Source: Salaquimonas sp. (lineage in GTDB: Bacteria > Pseudomonadota > Alphaproteobacteria > Rhizobiales > Rhizobiaceae). Taken from it: 51,114 nt of DNA. Made by a program: the position numbers and the translations under genes. The stretch lies in contig JANQQM010000038.1 in assembly GCA_028289365.1 (NCBI GenBank), positions 1 through 51,114 of the forward strand, in the 5' to 3' direction. Positions 1 to 8,913 of the stretch are shown piece by piece (position 1 is the first letter of the stretch; every line of letters starts with the position of its first letter). The notes under the pieces were generated by a model, which was not told the DNA's origin, did no database searches, and saw nothing but the letters and a program-made list of their open reading frames with translations.

Positions 1-8
1 CCATGCCT

Positions 9-39
9 GATGTGCATTCAGACACAAAGAATGCACATC
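9..39. terminator. Stem-loop downstream of the dioxygenase gene
   Basis: An 11-bp perfect inverted repeat (GATGTGCATTC at 9-19, GAATGCACATC at 29-39) surrounds a 9-nt loop. It begins 23 bases past the stop codon of the minus-strand gene that ends at 63. On the plus side a run of six T follows at 45-50, so it could also end a transcript entering from the left. On the minus strand no T-run follows, so terminator function there is only inferred. Confidence 0.45.
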
Positions 40-62
40 TTGGGTTTTTTGGTGAAAAATGT

Positions 63-1247
63 TCACAGACGGCGTTTTGCCTGTTCGGCCAGAAGGCTCA
101 AAACTTCCTCTGTACTGGCTTCCCGGCTTATCGCGTCGATCATCATGGCCGCCTGGGTTTGCGGTGCCAATCCGCCCACAGGCGGGTCGGTATCCAGATT
201 TGTCGGGAAGGAATAGCCATAGGAGCAGGCACCGATTGCGGCCAGAATTTCGGCGAAACTCATGGTTTCGTCCTTCTTCCGGCGCAGCAGAACAGGATAG
301 ATCAGGCCGCTCATTTTGGTGCGGTCCATGGTTTCCATCGCCACGCCAAACGCAGAGGAAATCTGCAACAGATTGGCCATGCGAAAAATGTCCTTGGAGT
401 AGTTTTCGCCCGCCCCGTGCATCAAGGCCGGATTGAAGAAGAGCGTGTCGCCCTCCTCTAACGGCAGTTGGACATGATGCTGCGCGAAGTAGTCCTGAAA
501 TTCCGGGCGGCCAAATGCCAGATAACCTTCAAAGTAGGATTGGGAGAACGGGAGCAACATGGTCGGCCCGCTTTCGATCGGCATGTCGCAATGGGCAACC
601 GCCCCTTGCAAGGTCAGGACGGGCGAGATTGCATGAATGTGGGAGGGATAGCGTGCAATCTGATCTGGCTGGAGAAAACCCAGATGATAGTCGCGATGCG
701 GTGCCTGTGCGCCGCCGCCGGGATTTACGCGATTGACCTGCGCAGTCATCTGATAGCCGGGGCCAAGCCATGCTTCGCAAACCATGGCAAGGACGATATT
801 ATCATAATAGGCGACAAAATTTTCCGGATCCGCCAGGCAGTGCTTTTCCAGTGCGTTCCAGATCCGGTCATTTGCGCCAGGTTTGGCGAAATGGTCGCCG
901 CCACCTTCGCTGGTGTCGCGCTGCTTTTGAATGATTTCGTCAAACAGTTCGGTGGCGCGGTCCAGCGGTGCGGCATCTGCATAGGTATTGCGAATGACGA
1001 TGACACCGGGCCCGGTGCCGAGCGAGGTTGCCCATTCCGCCATCAAATCCTTACGGGAGTGTTCGTCCGCGGCTGCCTTGCGCGCGGCATCGCCTTCATA
1101 GATCGGGATGTTCTTTTCAATCGAGGACGCCAGCGGGTAATGCTCGGGTTTCGTTTTCTGCTCGACACATTGCGTGAACGCATCAAAATCGCCCGCATCT
1201 GCACCCATCCAGACCGTCGATGTCGTATTGCTCATGACACCATTCAT
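63..1247 (-). CDS. Phytanoyl-CoA dioxygenase (PhyH) family protein
   Basis: A 394-residue protein with the layout of Fe(II)/2-oxoglutarate oxygenases of the PhyH family. The HxD iron motif is visible at His184-Arg-Asp186, the distal iron ligand is probably His277 (LMHGAG), and Arg289 is a candidate for binding 2-oxoglutarate. The family hydroxylates or oxidatively cleaves small molecules in the cytoplasm; the substrate cannot be read from the sequence. The start at 1247 has a good Shine-Dalgarno (AAGGAG, 6-nt spacing). It is the last gene of an operon with iolC, iolB and an IolJ-like aldolase, only 15 bases after the aldolase stop. That suggests it acts on an inositol or a modified inositol such as an O-methyl ether (inference). 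Sure of the family, unsure of the role. Confidence 0.85.
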   Translation of the reverse strand: MNGVMSNTTSTVWMGADAGDFDAFTQCVEQKTKPEHYPLASSIEKNIPIYEGDAARKAAADEHSRKDLMAEWATSLGTGPGVIVIRNTYADAAPLDRATELFDEIIQKQRDTSEGGGDHFAKPGANDRIWNALEKHCLADPENFVAYYDNIVLAMVCEAWLGPGYQMTAQVNRVNPGGGAQAPHRDYHLGFLQPDQIARYPSHIHAISPVLTLQGAVAHCDMPIESGPTMLLPFSQSYFEGYLAFGRPEFQDYFAQHHVQLPLEEGDTLFFNPALMHGAGENYSKDIFRMANLLQISSAFGVAMETMDRTKMSGLIYPVLLRRKKDETMSFAEILAAIGACSYGYSFPTNLDTDPPVGGLAPQTQAAMMIDAISREASTEEVLSLLAEQAKRRL

Positions 1248-1262
1248 AGCAAGCTCCTTTGT

Positions 1263-2102
1263 CTATTGGTTGGGTAAAGGCTTGAACGCCTGGATTACTT
1301 TTCTTGCCGCTTCATAAACCGGCTCGTGGGTTTCCTTGAGAATAGCAACGCGATCAAACCGCTTCGGGTCCCGATTGACAGCCTCGCGTAACGCGGTGCC
1401 GAATGCCATGCGCAGCTCGGTTCCAATATTGAATTTACAAACACTGGTAGTCTGCGCAAGCTTGGTTCGCATCCCAACAGGCACACCGGATCCGCCGTGA
1501 ATGACGAGCGGGATGTCGGTTAGTTCTTCGATCGCACGCACTGCATCTACATCAATTTCAGCTTGTTTTTCCTGCTGCAGGTGTACATTGCCAACGGATA
1601 CAGCCATTGCATCCACACCTGATTGCGTGGCGAATTTTTGGGCCTCTTCCGGATCGGTGACCGCGGAACTCTCGCCATCGGCATAACCAACGAAGCCAAT
1701 TTCGCCTTCTGTCGAGATATTTGCGCGGTTCGCCATCTCGACGATGGCCGCTGTTTCCTCGATGTTTTGGTCTAGCGGTTTACGCGAACCGTCATACATG
1801 ACGGACGAAAACCCGCTATCGATGGCAATGTGGCAATCTTCCGCCGTATAGCCATGATCGAGATGAGCCACGACGGGTATGGATGCTGTCTCGCCGAGCG
1901 TTCTGAACATAGCGCCTAGAACGGGCAGTGGCGTGTGTTCCCGGCAGCCAGGTCCAGCCTGCAGGATGACCGGGAAATTCTCGGCTTCACCGGCAGCAAC
2001 ATAGGCCCTGGCATCTTCCCAGCCCAGCACGACCATGCCGCCTATGGCATACTTGCCTTCAAGTGCGGGTTGCAGCACTTCGGCGAGCGTTGCAATCGTC
2101 AT
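1263..2102 (-). CDS. iolJ: Class II aldolase, IolJ-like (6-phospho-5-dehydro-2-deoxygluconate aldolase)
   Basis: A 279-residue class II (zinc-dependent) ketose-bisphosphate aldolase. Zinc ligands and catalytic residues are recognisable: AHLDHG (residues 79-84) with catalytic Asp82 and His83, then His174 (GNVH) and His202 (VIHGGSG), plus Glu132. The family splits fructose-1,6-bisphosphate, tagatose-1,6-bisphosphate or, for IolJ, 6-phospho-5-dehydro-2-deoxygluconate into DHAP and malonate semialdehyde. Its start codon overlaps the stop of the iolB gene by 4 nt (ATGA), so the two are translationally coupled. That placement, with iolC next door, argues for the IolJ reaction. A different sugar-bisphosphate aldolase cannot be excluded by sequence alone. 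Confidence 0.85.
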   Translation of the reverse strand: MTIATLAEVLQPALEGKYAIGGMVVLGWEDARAYVAAGEAENFPVILQAGPGCREHTPLPVLGAMFRTLGETASIPVVAHLDHGYTAEDCHIAIDSGFSSVMYDGSRKPLDQNIEETAAIVEMANRANISTEGEIGFVGYADGESSAVTDPEEAQKFATQSGVDAMAVSVGNVHLQQEKQAEIDVDAVRAIEELTDIPLVIHGGSGVPVGMRTKLAQTTSVCKFNIGTELRMAFGTALREAVNRDPKRFDRVAILKETHEPVYEAARKVIQAFKPLPNQ

Positions 2103-2941
2103 TTAAATTTCGCGATCATATCTTTGATGCCGGGAATGGTCTCGATCTGGTAGGCATGTTCGGGCTGAAAGAACTGCACCAGGCTGCGCTGGCTGAGACC
2201 GCCTAAAATCGTGAAATAATACATCTCGTATCCGGGAAGCACCGAACAGGGATGGTAGCCCTTGTCGATGCAAATGGTCGAGCCATCGACGATATGATAG
2301 GCATCACCGGCTTTGCCCTCTTCTCTCTGAAGCATCTGCAATCCCGAACCGTGCTTCGGTCGAAACCTGAAATTATAGGTCTCATCGTGACGGGTTTCGT
2401 CGGGTAGCCTGTCAGTATCGTGTTTGTGGCTTGGAAAACCGGACCAGCCCCCCTGCCCGACCGTGTAGAGTTCCGAAACAAGCAGCCTGCCCACCCTGTC
2501 GTGCTGCCTTTGGCCGAGGATGTGCTTGATCTTGCGATGGGTCTTGGTGTCGTCAGAGCCGTATTGAACGAGATCGAGTTCATCGTTTCGGACAGCAAAC
2601 GGCTCCAGGGTCTCGTCGTATTTGGCACCGGCGACGAAGACTTCCGCCTCATCCGAAACACATACCATCTGCGCCTTTGCACCCGAGGGAACATAGACGC
2701 CTTCGGGTTCGCCGTCCCAGACATCCACGCCTCGTCCACCGATGTTTTCAGCCGAAAAACCTTCAACCGTGACATCGACAGAACCGGTGGCCGGGACGAT
2801 GCAGGTTTCGTAGCCAGGAACCTGATATTCGAACGCCTGGTCCTTTATCAGTTTGACAATGTTGAAATAGTTGAGAGGAACGCAGCTGTCATTTACGTCG
2901 ACGATCGGTTTGTTGTGATTATCAAAGGGGGCAATGTGCAT
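2099..2941 (-). CDS. iolB: 5-deoxy-glucuronate isomerase
   Basis: A 280-residue cupin-type protein of the IolB/KduI superfamily. It converts 5-deoxy-D-glucuronate to 5-dehydro-2-deoxy-D-gluconate in myo-inositol breakdown. The motif FPSHKHDTDR, with two His for metal, sits in the middle of the protein, and the C-terminus carries a second conserved barrel (DGSTICIDKGYHPCS). An upstream ATG at 2956 exists but lies directly against a purine-rich stretch with no spacing. The ATG at 2941 has GGAG five bases ahead, so I chose it. It lies 48 bases after the iolC stop and overlaps the aldolase gene by 4 nt. Confidence 0.93.
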   Translation of the reverse strand: MHIAPFDNHNKPIVDVNDSCVPLNYFNIVKLIKDQAFEYQVPGYETCIVPATGSVDVTVEGFSAENIGGRGVDVWDGEPEGVYVPSGAKAQMVCVSDEAEVFVAGAKYDETLEPFAVRNDELDLVQYGSDDTKTHRKIKHILGQRQHDRVGRLLVSELYTVGQGGWSGFPSHKHDTDRLPDETRHDETYNFRFRPKHGSGLQMLQREEGKAGDAYHIVDGSTICIDKGYHPCSVLPGYEMYYFTILGGLSQRSLVQFFQPEHAYQIETIPGIKDMIAKFK

Positions 2942-2989
2942 TGGTGCTCCATTCATTCCTTGTGAAAGCCCTACGGCTTTAGCTTGTTT

Positions 2990-3970
2990 TTATCCTGCCA
3001 CCGAGTTTTCATTTTCTGCGAGAAACTGATCCAGCTCTTCCGATGTCGGCATAGCCGGTGCGCATCCCACCCTGCCGACGACAATCGCCGCGCTGGCAGA
3101 ACCGCGGCGGACGCTTTGTGAAACGCTCATTCCGGCTGCAAGGGAGGCAATGAAGCCGCCCATGAACGCATCCCCCGCGCCGGTAGGTTTGAGCGGTTTT
3201 GCCGGGAAAATACCGGTTTCGAATTCAATGCCGTCTGCGAAGGTGATCGATCCCTTCTCACCCATCTTGTAGACGACGATCTGGGCCGTAGAATTGGCGA
3301 GCTGACGGGCCTTGGCCAATCCTTTTTCGTAGTCGCCCGCCATGAACCCGAATTCCACATCATTACCGATTACAATGTCGCATAGCTCAGCTGCCCTGCT
3401 GTAGACTTCTGACGCTATTTCGGCTGATGGCCAGGAATAAGGTCTGTAATCCACGTCGAAGATCACCGGCAATCCGCTTTCCTTCGCCAATTCCATCGAT
3501 TTGAACGCCGCAGATCGTGACGGTTCAGCGGCAAACACGGTTCCGGTTGTGATGAATGCGCCATAATCTGCGTAATTCACCGCCTCGACATCTGCATCTG
3601 TCATCTCGAAATCGGCCGCACCGTTGCGATAGATAACGGATTGATGATCCTCAACACGACTTTCAACCACAGCCAGCGAGTTACGTGCTTCGCCACCTGC
3701 CGATCTGACATGTTTTCTTCCGATTGAGTAGTGATCGAGTTGATTTAAACAATACCGCCCAATTGCGTCATCCGAAACGCAGGTTACCAACGATGCAGAA
3801 CCACCAAATCTGGTAATTGCCGCAGAGATATTTGCCGAAGAACCGCCAAGACAGGATACGAAATGTGTCGCGTCTTCCGTGCGGGTGCCAGGAGGGTCAG
3901 GATAAAAATCCATGCCGGCGCGTCCTACCACAACGAAACTATTTTGCCGGATACGAGACAGATCCATCAT
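2990..3970 (-). CDS. iolC: PfkB-family kinase, 5-dehydro-2-deoxygluconokinase
   Basis: A 326-residue ribokinase/PfkB-fold kinase, expected to phosphorylate 5-dehydro-2-deoxygluconate on the 6-hydroxyl using ATP. The N-terminal glycine-rich stretch (LGGSSANIS) and the C-terminal anion-hole signature PTGAGDAFMGG, with catalytic Asp267, are both present. The open frame extends to 4054, but that would run into the palindromic operator. The ATG at 3970 (followed by a second ATG) has a GGGG-containing ribosome site and matches the usual IolC length, so it is preferred. It is the first gene of the minus-strand iol operon, divergent from an oxidoreductase gene and sharing its regulatory region. The kinase family is certain; the substrate is inferred from iolB and the aldolase beside it. 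Confidence 0.9.
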   Translation of the reverse strand: MMDLSRIRQNSFVVVGRAGMDFYPDPPGTRTEDATHFVSCLGGSSANISAAITRFGGSASLVTCVSDDAIGRYCLNQLDHYSIGRKHVRSAGGEARNSLAVVESRVEDHQSVIYRNGAADFEMTDADVEAVNYADYGAFITTGTVFAAEPSRSAAFKSMELAKESGLPVIFDVDYRPYSWPSAEIASEVYSRAAELCDIVIGNDVEFGFMAGDYEKGLAKARQLANSTAQIVVYKMGEKGSITFADGIEFETGIFPAKPLKPTGAGDAFMGGFIASLAAGMSVSQSVRRGSASAAIVVGRVGCAPAMPTSEELDQFLAENENSVAG

Positions 3971-4054
3971 GCGGCCCCATTTTAAAAAATTCTCAATTAA
4001 TCGTGCCGCAAGCAAAAACGGCGATTGTCTGAATTGGATTTTTAGGATACTCAT

Positions 4055-4072
4055 TTTGCAACCGGTTGCAAA
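4055..4072. promoter_or_regulatory. Palindromic operator, LacI-family type, in divergent iol promoter
   Basis: A perfect 18-bp palindrome, TTTGCAACCGGTTGCAAA, with a central CG. This is the classic shape of LacI/GalR-family operators. It lies in the 122-bp gap between iolC (minus, start 3970) and the oxidoreductase gene (plus, start 4093), so one bound repressor could control both directions. A one-mismatch copy lies at 6512-6527. No LacI-type regulator gene is in the window. Confidence 0.75.
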
Positions 4073-4092
4073 GCTTTTTTGGATTATTGATC

Positions 4093-5202
4093 ATGACGCG
4101 TGAAATTGGCATTGGAATCATTGGCGGCGGCTATATGGGAAAAGCGCATTCGGCTGCGATGAGTGCCGTTGGCGCTGTTTTCAACACCCTGCTGCGACCG
4201 CGCCTTGAAATGATCTGCGCAACCAGCATGGAAAATGCCGAAAAATACCGAAAGGCTTACGGGTTCAATCGCGCCACCGGAGACTGGCGCGAATTGGTGA
4301 ATGACCCGGCAGTGGATGCAATTGTAATTGCATCGACGCCCGACACCCATCGCGAAATCGCAGAAACCGCCTTTGCGCTCGGAAAACCGGTATTGTGCGA
4401 AAAACCGTTGGGCAGGGATGTTGCTGATGCCACAGCGATGACGGAGGCGGCAGAAAAATCCGGTGTGACGAATATGGTCGGGTTCAACTACATCTGCACA
4501 CCTGCAACCCAGTTTGCAAGAAAGCTGATTTCTGAAGGCGAAATCGGATCCGTCACCTGGTTTCGCGGCGAACACACCGAAGATTTCCTGGCCGATCCCG
4601 ATTTGCCCGCTAACTGGCGGACGCGTGCGCTTTCGAGCGGGACCATGGGCGACCTTGCCCCACACATGATCCAGGCAGCGCTGACACTTGCCGGCCCGAT
4701 TACCAGTCTCAACGGCATGGCAGAGACAGTGCACAAGAAACGCGAAGGCCCCGACGGCGTCGAGGATGTCATCAACGATGATCAGGCCCAATTCATGTGC
4801 CGGTTCGAAAATGGTGCGATGGGCAATCTACACTTCAGCCGCGTCTCGACCGGCAGAAAGATGGGATATATTTACGAGGTTGCCGGCACGAAGGGTGCAA
4901 TTAGGTTTGATCAGGAAGACCAGAATGCGCTCTGGCTCTACAAGACCGATGATGCGCCAGAAATCAGGGGTTTCAGGAAAATACTGACGGGACCGGACCA
5001 CCCAGACTACCTGCCATTTTGCCAGGGACCTGGTCATGGTACCGGCTATCAGGACCAGATCATCATCGAGGCAGCGCATTTTCTCGAAGCGATCGCCAAC
5101 AAGGAACCCGCCTGGCCAGGTTTTCGCATGGGTCTTGAGGTAAACCAAATTGTGGAGGCCGCCCGCCGGTCATTTGAAAGTGGTAAATGGGTCGATATTT
5201 AA
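4093..5202 (+). CDS. Gfo/Idh/MocA family oxidoreductase
   Basis: A 369-residue NAD(P)-dependent oxidoreductase. The N-terminal Rossmann motif GIIGGGYMG is followed by the conserved EKPLG motif carrying the catalytic Lys, and by GDLAPHMI in the substrate domain. The family includes inositol 2-dehydrogenases (IolG), scyllo-inositol dehydrogenases and other sugar dehydrogenases. The open frame begins at 4066 inside the operator; the ATG at 4093, directly ahead of the Rossmann strand, is the sensible start. It is the first plus-strand gene at the divergent iol promoter and is followed by a second member of the family. It may oxidise an inositol isomer or derivative; which one cannot be told. Confidence 0.88.
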   Translation: MTREIGIGIIGGGYMGKAHSAAMSAVGAVFNTLLRPRLEMICATSMENAEKYRKAYGFNRATGDWRELVNDPAVDAIVIASTPDTHREIAETAFALGKPVLCEKPLGRDVADATAMTEAAEKSGVTNMVGFNYICTPATQFARKLISEGEIGSVTWFRGEHTEDFLADPDLPANWRTRALSSGTMGDLAPHMIQAALTLAGPITSLNGMAETVHKKREGPDGVEDVINDDQAQFMCRFENGAMGNLHFSRVSTGRKMGYIYEVAGTKGAIRFDQEDQNALWLYKTDDAPEIRGFRKILTGPDHPDYLPFCQGPGHGTGYQDQIIIEAAHFLEAIANKEPAWPGFRMGLEVNQIVEAARRSFESGKWVDI

Positions 5203-5308
5203 GGGCGCTACAGTGACGGCGGACGGCTTTCGCCGAGCACACTTACATTGCCAGAAACATTGAATTCCTGCCGGTAAGTAGTCCGGTCAAGACAGATCGA
5301 GGTTGGTC

Positions 5309-6469
5309 ATGAAGAGACTTAGTTGGGGTATGATTGGTGGCGGCAAGGGCAGCCAGATTGGACCGGCGCATCGTCTAGGTGCCGGGCTTGACGGCGAGTT
5401 TGATTTCGTTGCCGGTGCTCTTGATCATAATCCGGAAGCAGGCCGCAGTTTTGCCCTGGAATTGGGAATAGCCAGCGACCGCGCCTATGGCGACTGGCAG
5501 GAAATGCTGGAAAAGGAGAAAGAGCGCGACGACCGGATAGACCTGGTAACGGTCGCGACGCCAAATTCCACCCATCACGAGATCACTAAGGCGTTCCTTG
5601 AAAACGGGTTCAATGTGCTTTGCGAAAAGCCAATGACGATGACCGTCGAGGAGGGTGAAGAGATTGTCAAAATTGCGGAACAATCGGGTCTGATCTGCGC
5701 GGTCAATTACGGCTATTCGGGTTATTCGCTCGTCCGGCATATGCGGGCAATGGTGGAGCGCGGCGATCTTGGAAAGATCCGGCTCGTCGTCGCCGAATTT
5801 GCCCATGGCCACCATGCCAATGCGGCTGATGCCGACAATCCCCGCGTCCGATGGCGGTATGATCCCGCGCAGGCGGGTGTTTCCGCGCAATTTGCCGATT
5901 GTGGTATCCATGCAATGCATCTGGCCAGCTTCGTTACGATGCAAGAAGTCGAAACGCTTTCTGCGGATTTTGCCTCCTGTATAGCCTCGCGCGAACTGGA
6001 AGATGATGCTTCAGTCAACTTCCGCATGGATGGCGGTACGGTCGGCAGGCTCTGGACATCCTCGGTTGCAATTGGGCGCCAGCATGGTCTCACACTCCAA
6101 GTGTTTGGCGAAAAAGGCGGTTTGCAATGGTCGCAGGAGCAGCCCAACCAACTTTATTGGACGCCGGTAAGCGGGCGCACCAGCATTATCGAACGTGGTG
6201 AGGGAAACCTGTCGCCTGAAGCCGATCGCACTTCTCGAGTGACCGTCGGGCATGCTGAGGGCATGCCCCTGGCTTTTGCCAATATTTACGCTGATCTGGC
6301 TGCTGCTATCCATGCGGCCAAGGACGGCCAGCAGGTTGACAAGGCAGCCGATCTCTATCCCAGGGCAGCGGATGGGCTGCGATCCATGGCGGCCGTCCAT
6401 GCAGCGGTGGCATCTGCCAGAGCAAAGGGCGAATGGGTGGATGCAAGACCGCCAATGTTCCAGAAGTAG
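5309..6469 (+). CDS. Gfo/Idh/MocA family oxidoreductase, second copy
   Basis: A 386-residue member of the same dehydrogenase family, but clearly diverged from its neighbour. It has an N-terminal GMIGGGKGSQIG nucleotide loop, the LCEKPM motif, and FADCGIHAMHL in the substrate domain. A TTG codon at 5303 is in frame, but ATG at 5309 has GAGG six bases upstream and is chosen. The 106-bp gap after the first oxidoreductase holds no obvious terminator, so the two are probably co-transcribed. Pairs of such enzymes often interconvert inositol or sugar epimers through a keto intermediate (family knowledge). A role with the iol genes is inferred from position. Confidence 0.87.
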   Translation: MKRLSWGMIGGGKGSQIGPAHRLGAGLDGEFDFVAGALDHNPEAGRSFALELGIASDRAYGDWQEMLEKEKERDDRIDLVTVATPNSTHHEITKAFLENGFNVLCEKPMTMTVEEGEEIVKIAEQSGLICAVNYGYSGYSLVRHMRAMVERGDLGKIRLVVAEFAHGHHANAADADNPRVRWRYDPAQAGVSAQFADCGIHAMHLASFVTMQEVETLSADFASCIASRELEDDASVNFRMDGGTVGRLWTSSVAIGRQHGLTLQVFGEKGGLQWSQEQPNQLYWTPVSGRTSIIERGEGNLSPEADRTSRVTVGHAEGMPLAFANIYADLAAAIHAAKDGQQVDKAADLYPRAADGLRSMAAVHAAVASARAKGEWVDARPPMFQK

Positions 6470-6511
6470 GTACCGCTTTTACCAAGCCAATAACGCGGAA
6501 TTCGTCATAGT

Positions 6512-6527
6512 TTGAAACCGGTTGCAA
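6512..6527. promoter_or_regulatory. Second LacI-type operator-like palindrome
   Basis: TTGAAACCGGTTGCAA is a 16-bp near-palindrome that differs by one base from the core of the palindrome at 4056-4071. It begins 42 bases after the end of the second oxidoreductase gene and 135 bases before the glycosyltransferase gene. It could be an auxiliary operator for a repression loop with the first site, or the operator of a promoter reading right. Confidence 0.55.
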
Positions 6528-6661
6528 GGATTTCAGGGCGTTAGTTCGCGCTGTTTGTTATGCTTGCGAGATTGTTCATGAATTCAATATGTCAATCACA
6601 GGTTGATGCGCGGCGTGGATTGTGAAATTAAACCTAGCTGCAATTCAGCCGGGGACAGGCA

Positions 6662-7594
6662 ATGACATTGGGAGGCCTTTACTTCGAATTCGCTGCCGTG
6701 CTTCTAGGCTGCGGCCTCGCCAGCTTTTCAATGCTTTTGTTGTTTTCCAAGATCTTGCCGGCGGATTTCCTGAAAGCAAACATGCGCGGTCAATCAGATG
6801 GTGCCGTTCCAGTTCGCCAATTGGGTGGATTGGGAATCTGCCCGGTCCTGATCCTGACCATCCTTTATGTCGGCGAAAAATATGACGATGCTCCGAATAC
6901 GGCATTAATTTGCCTGGCGTTGGCAATTGTCTGGATCGTCGGCGCACTCGATGATTGGCGGCACTTACCGGTTGTTCCGAGGCTGGCAGCCCAGATTGTA
7001 GCCGCGTTGATGGTAGTCATTTCATTTGGGCCTGGTATTGAAATTTTGCCGCCTGTCTTCCCGGACTTGATCCAGAAAACTATCGCATTCGGTTTCCTGA
7101 TCTGGTTCATGAACATTGCAAATTTCATGGATGGTGCCGACATGATGTCGGTCGCCGGACTGGGTGTGCCGGCATTGTTGGTGGGATTGCTGCTGGCCGC
7201 CTATCAGATCGGCGGAATTCCTTTGATGCTGGCTGCTGCGATTTCCGGTTCGCTATTCGGATTTCTGCCGTTCAATACGCCAAGCGCGCGTCTCTATCTT
7301 GGGGATAGCGGCAGTCTTGTACTGGGTCTGGCAGCAGGCATTCTTTCTATGCAACTGGCAGCTAGGACCAACATCCTGATCGCGCTATTACCATTTGCCT
7401 ACTACCATCTGGATGCCGGAATTACTTTGTTGCGCAGGCTGTTAAATGGCGAAAACATCCTTGTAGCCCATACCAGCCATTTTTATCAGCGGGCGGGACG
7501 TTCCGGAATTTCCGCCTCCAAGATTGCCCTAGCGGTATGCTTGCTCAACCTTGCACTGATCGGCATCACCTTCGGTATCATGGCGTTGTTGTAA
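6662..7594 (+). CDS. MraY/WecA-type glycosyl-phosphate transferase (glycosyltransferase family 4)
   Basis: A 310-residue polytopic membrane protein of the polyprenyl-phosphate sugar-1-phosphate transferase family. These enzymes load a UDP-activated amino sugar phosphate onto undecaprenyl phosphate to start a surface glycan. Visible signatures are the N-terminal RQLGGLG, the acidic GALDDW, the catalytic NFMDGAD, LGDSGSL, and the His-rich HTSHFYQRA near the C-terminus. About ten hydrophobic segments are present. It is not MraY itself, since no cell-wall cluster surrounds it and it is shorter than usual MraY. It more likely initiates an O-antigen or exopolysaccharide chain. It ends 6 bases from the convergent ureG gene. 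Confidence 0.85.
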   Translation: MTLGGLYFEFAAVLLGCGLASFSMLLLFSKILPADFLKANMRGQSDGAVPVRQLGGLGICPVLILTILYVGEKYDDAPNTALICLALAIVWIVGALDDWRHLPVVPRLAAQIVAALMVVISFGPGIEILPPVFPDLIQKTIAFGFLIWFMNIANFMDGADMMSVAGLGVPALLVGLLLAAYQIGGIPLMLAAAISGSLFGFLPFNTPSARLYLGDSGSLVLGLAAGILSMQLAARTNILIALLPFAYYHLDAGITLLRRLLNGENILVAHTSHFYQRAGRSGISASKIALAVCLLNLALIGITFGIMALL

Positions 7595-7600
7595 TCGACC

Positions 7601-8212
7601 CTAAAGACCGCCCTGCTCTTTCAGGAAACTGGTAATTTCCTCGACGCCCTGCCCGCGGCGCAAATCGGTGAAGACCCATGGTTTGCCGTCACGCGCCTTG
7701 TTGGCATCACGTTCCATCCTATCCTTGTCAGCGCCTACATGCGGAATGAGGTCGGATTTGTTGATAAGCAAAATGTCGGATCGCGTGATGGCTGGTCCAC
7801 CCTTAGACGGAATGTCGTCGCCCTGACAGGCGGAAATGACATAGATCGTCAGATCGGCGAGATCGGGTGAAAATGTTGCCGCAAGATTATCCCCGCCGGA
7901 CTCGATGAAAACTATGTCCAGATCATCATGGGCCTTGTTGAGGTCAGCGATTGCCTGGAGATTGATTGACGCATCTTCCCGAATGGCTGTGTGGGGGCAT
8001 CCGCCAGTCTCGACACCAATGATCCGGTCGGAAGGCAAAACCTGGGCGCGAACCAGCGCCTCGGCATCCTCTCTCGTGTAGATGTCGTTTGTGACGACCC
8101 CGATCGAATATTGTGAGGCCATTGAACGGCATAGTTTTTCGGTCAGGGTAGTCTTGCCGGAGCCAACCGGGCCTCCTATCCCCACTCTCAATGGACCATG
8201 TTTTGATTTCAT
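7601..8212 (-). CDS. ureG: Urease accessory GTPase UreG
   Basis: A 203-residue SIMIBI-class GTPase that drives nickel insertion into urease together with UreD, UreF and UreE. The P-loop GPVGSGKTT is at the N-terminus. The nickel-binding [11 protein letters not shown] stretch follows, then [15 protein letters not shown] (Walker B region) and the guanine-specific NKSDL. Length is typical. It is the last gene of the minus-strand urease operon, 44 bases after ureF. Confidence 0.97.
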   Translation of the reverse strand: MKSKHGPLRVGIGGPVGSGKTTLTEKLCRSMASQYSIGVVTNDIYTREDAEALVRAQVLPSDRIIGVETGGCPHTAIREDASINLQAIADLNKAHDDLDIVFIESGGDNLAATFSPDLADLTIYVISACQGDDIPSKGGPAITRSDILLINKSDLIPHVGADKDRMERDANKARDGKPWVFTDLRRGQGVEEITSFLKEQGGL

Positions 8213-8256
8213 TTACTGGTAGTCTCCAAAAACTAATTCTACCTCCGGTGATCCCG

Positions 8257-8913
8257 TCAGGAACGGAATAGCCTTGTCTTCATGATTTCCTGATTCATGC
8301 CGGCAATCTCCGACAATACAGCGCAGCCGCCCAGATCTGAAATATCCGAATCGCTTGTCTGTTGCGCACATCGGAGGATTTCCGGTTGCAATTCCGATAA
8401 CAGTTTTACGCCGCCTGTCTGCCCGGTTACGCCGAGCCGAATTGCTGCTTGTATCTGGTTGGAAACCGCAGAATTTAGATATGCTGCAATTGTCATCGTT
8501 TCGTCGATCTTGGCGATTCCTGCAGCTGCACCCAAAATAACCGGATAGGCGACATTCTCTGCTGAATCGAACCCTGGGATGTCAATATCAATGTTTTCCA
8601 GAAAAGCATTTCCCTGGGCGTTCACCTCGAGATGGCGGCCTGAAGAACCGGCCATGGCTAGCGCGAGATCGTTTATTTCGTGCAACTCTTCGACAGAGTG
8701 GCAATGGTGCCAGCCCAACGAAACGAAAATTGCGTCGTTCTTTAGGGAGCCGTGCTCCAGCAGTGTCTGCAACCAGTCACGCAATGCTTGCCCCTCGGGA
8801 AGCCATTCGCGGTCGGCGGCAAATTCCAAACCGGATGAATAGGAAAAACTTCCGACGGGAAATGCCGGAGAAAGCCAGGTCATCAGTTGCACGAGTGATT
8901 TCGGCTCAGTCAT
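8257..8913 (-). CDS. ureF: Urease accessory protein UreF
   Basis: A 218-residue all-helical accessory protein that bridges UreD-urease and UreG and gates nickel delivery. The family hallmark near the N-terminus is visible ([17 protein letters not shown]). The frame is open up to 9027, but that extension overlaps the ureE tail. ATG at 8913 gives an 8-nt overlap with the ureE stop codon and begins just before the conserved domain, so it is chosen. Translational coupling to ureE is likely. Confidence 0.95.
   Translation of the reverse strand: MTEPKSLVQLMTWLSPAFPVGSFSYSSGLEFAADREWLPEGQALRDWLQTLLEHGSLKNDAIFVSLGWHHCHSVEELHEINDLALAMAGSSGRHLEVNAQGNAFLENIDIDIPGFDSAENVAYPVILGAAAGIAKIDETMTIAAYLNSAVSNQIQAAIRLGVTGQTGGVKLLSELQPEILRCAQQTSDSDISDLGGCAVLSEIAGMNQEIMKTRLFRS

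Noticed and set aside
468-1277. Long plus-strand open frame (269 codons) opposite the dioxygenase gene
   Set aside because: It is antisense to a clear PhyH-family gene with a good ribosome site, and its translation has no recognisable motif.
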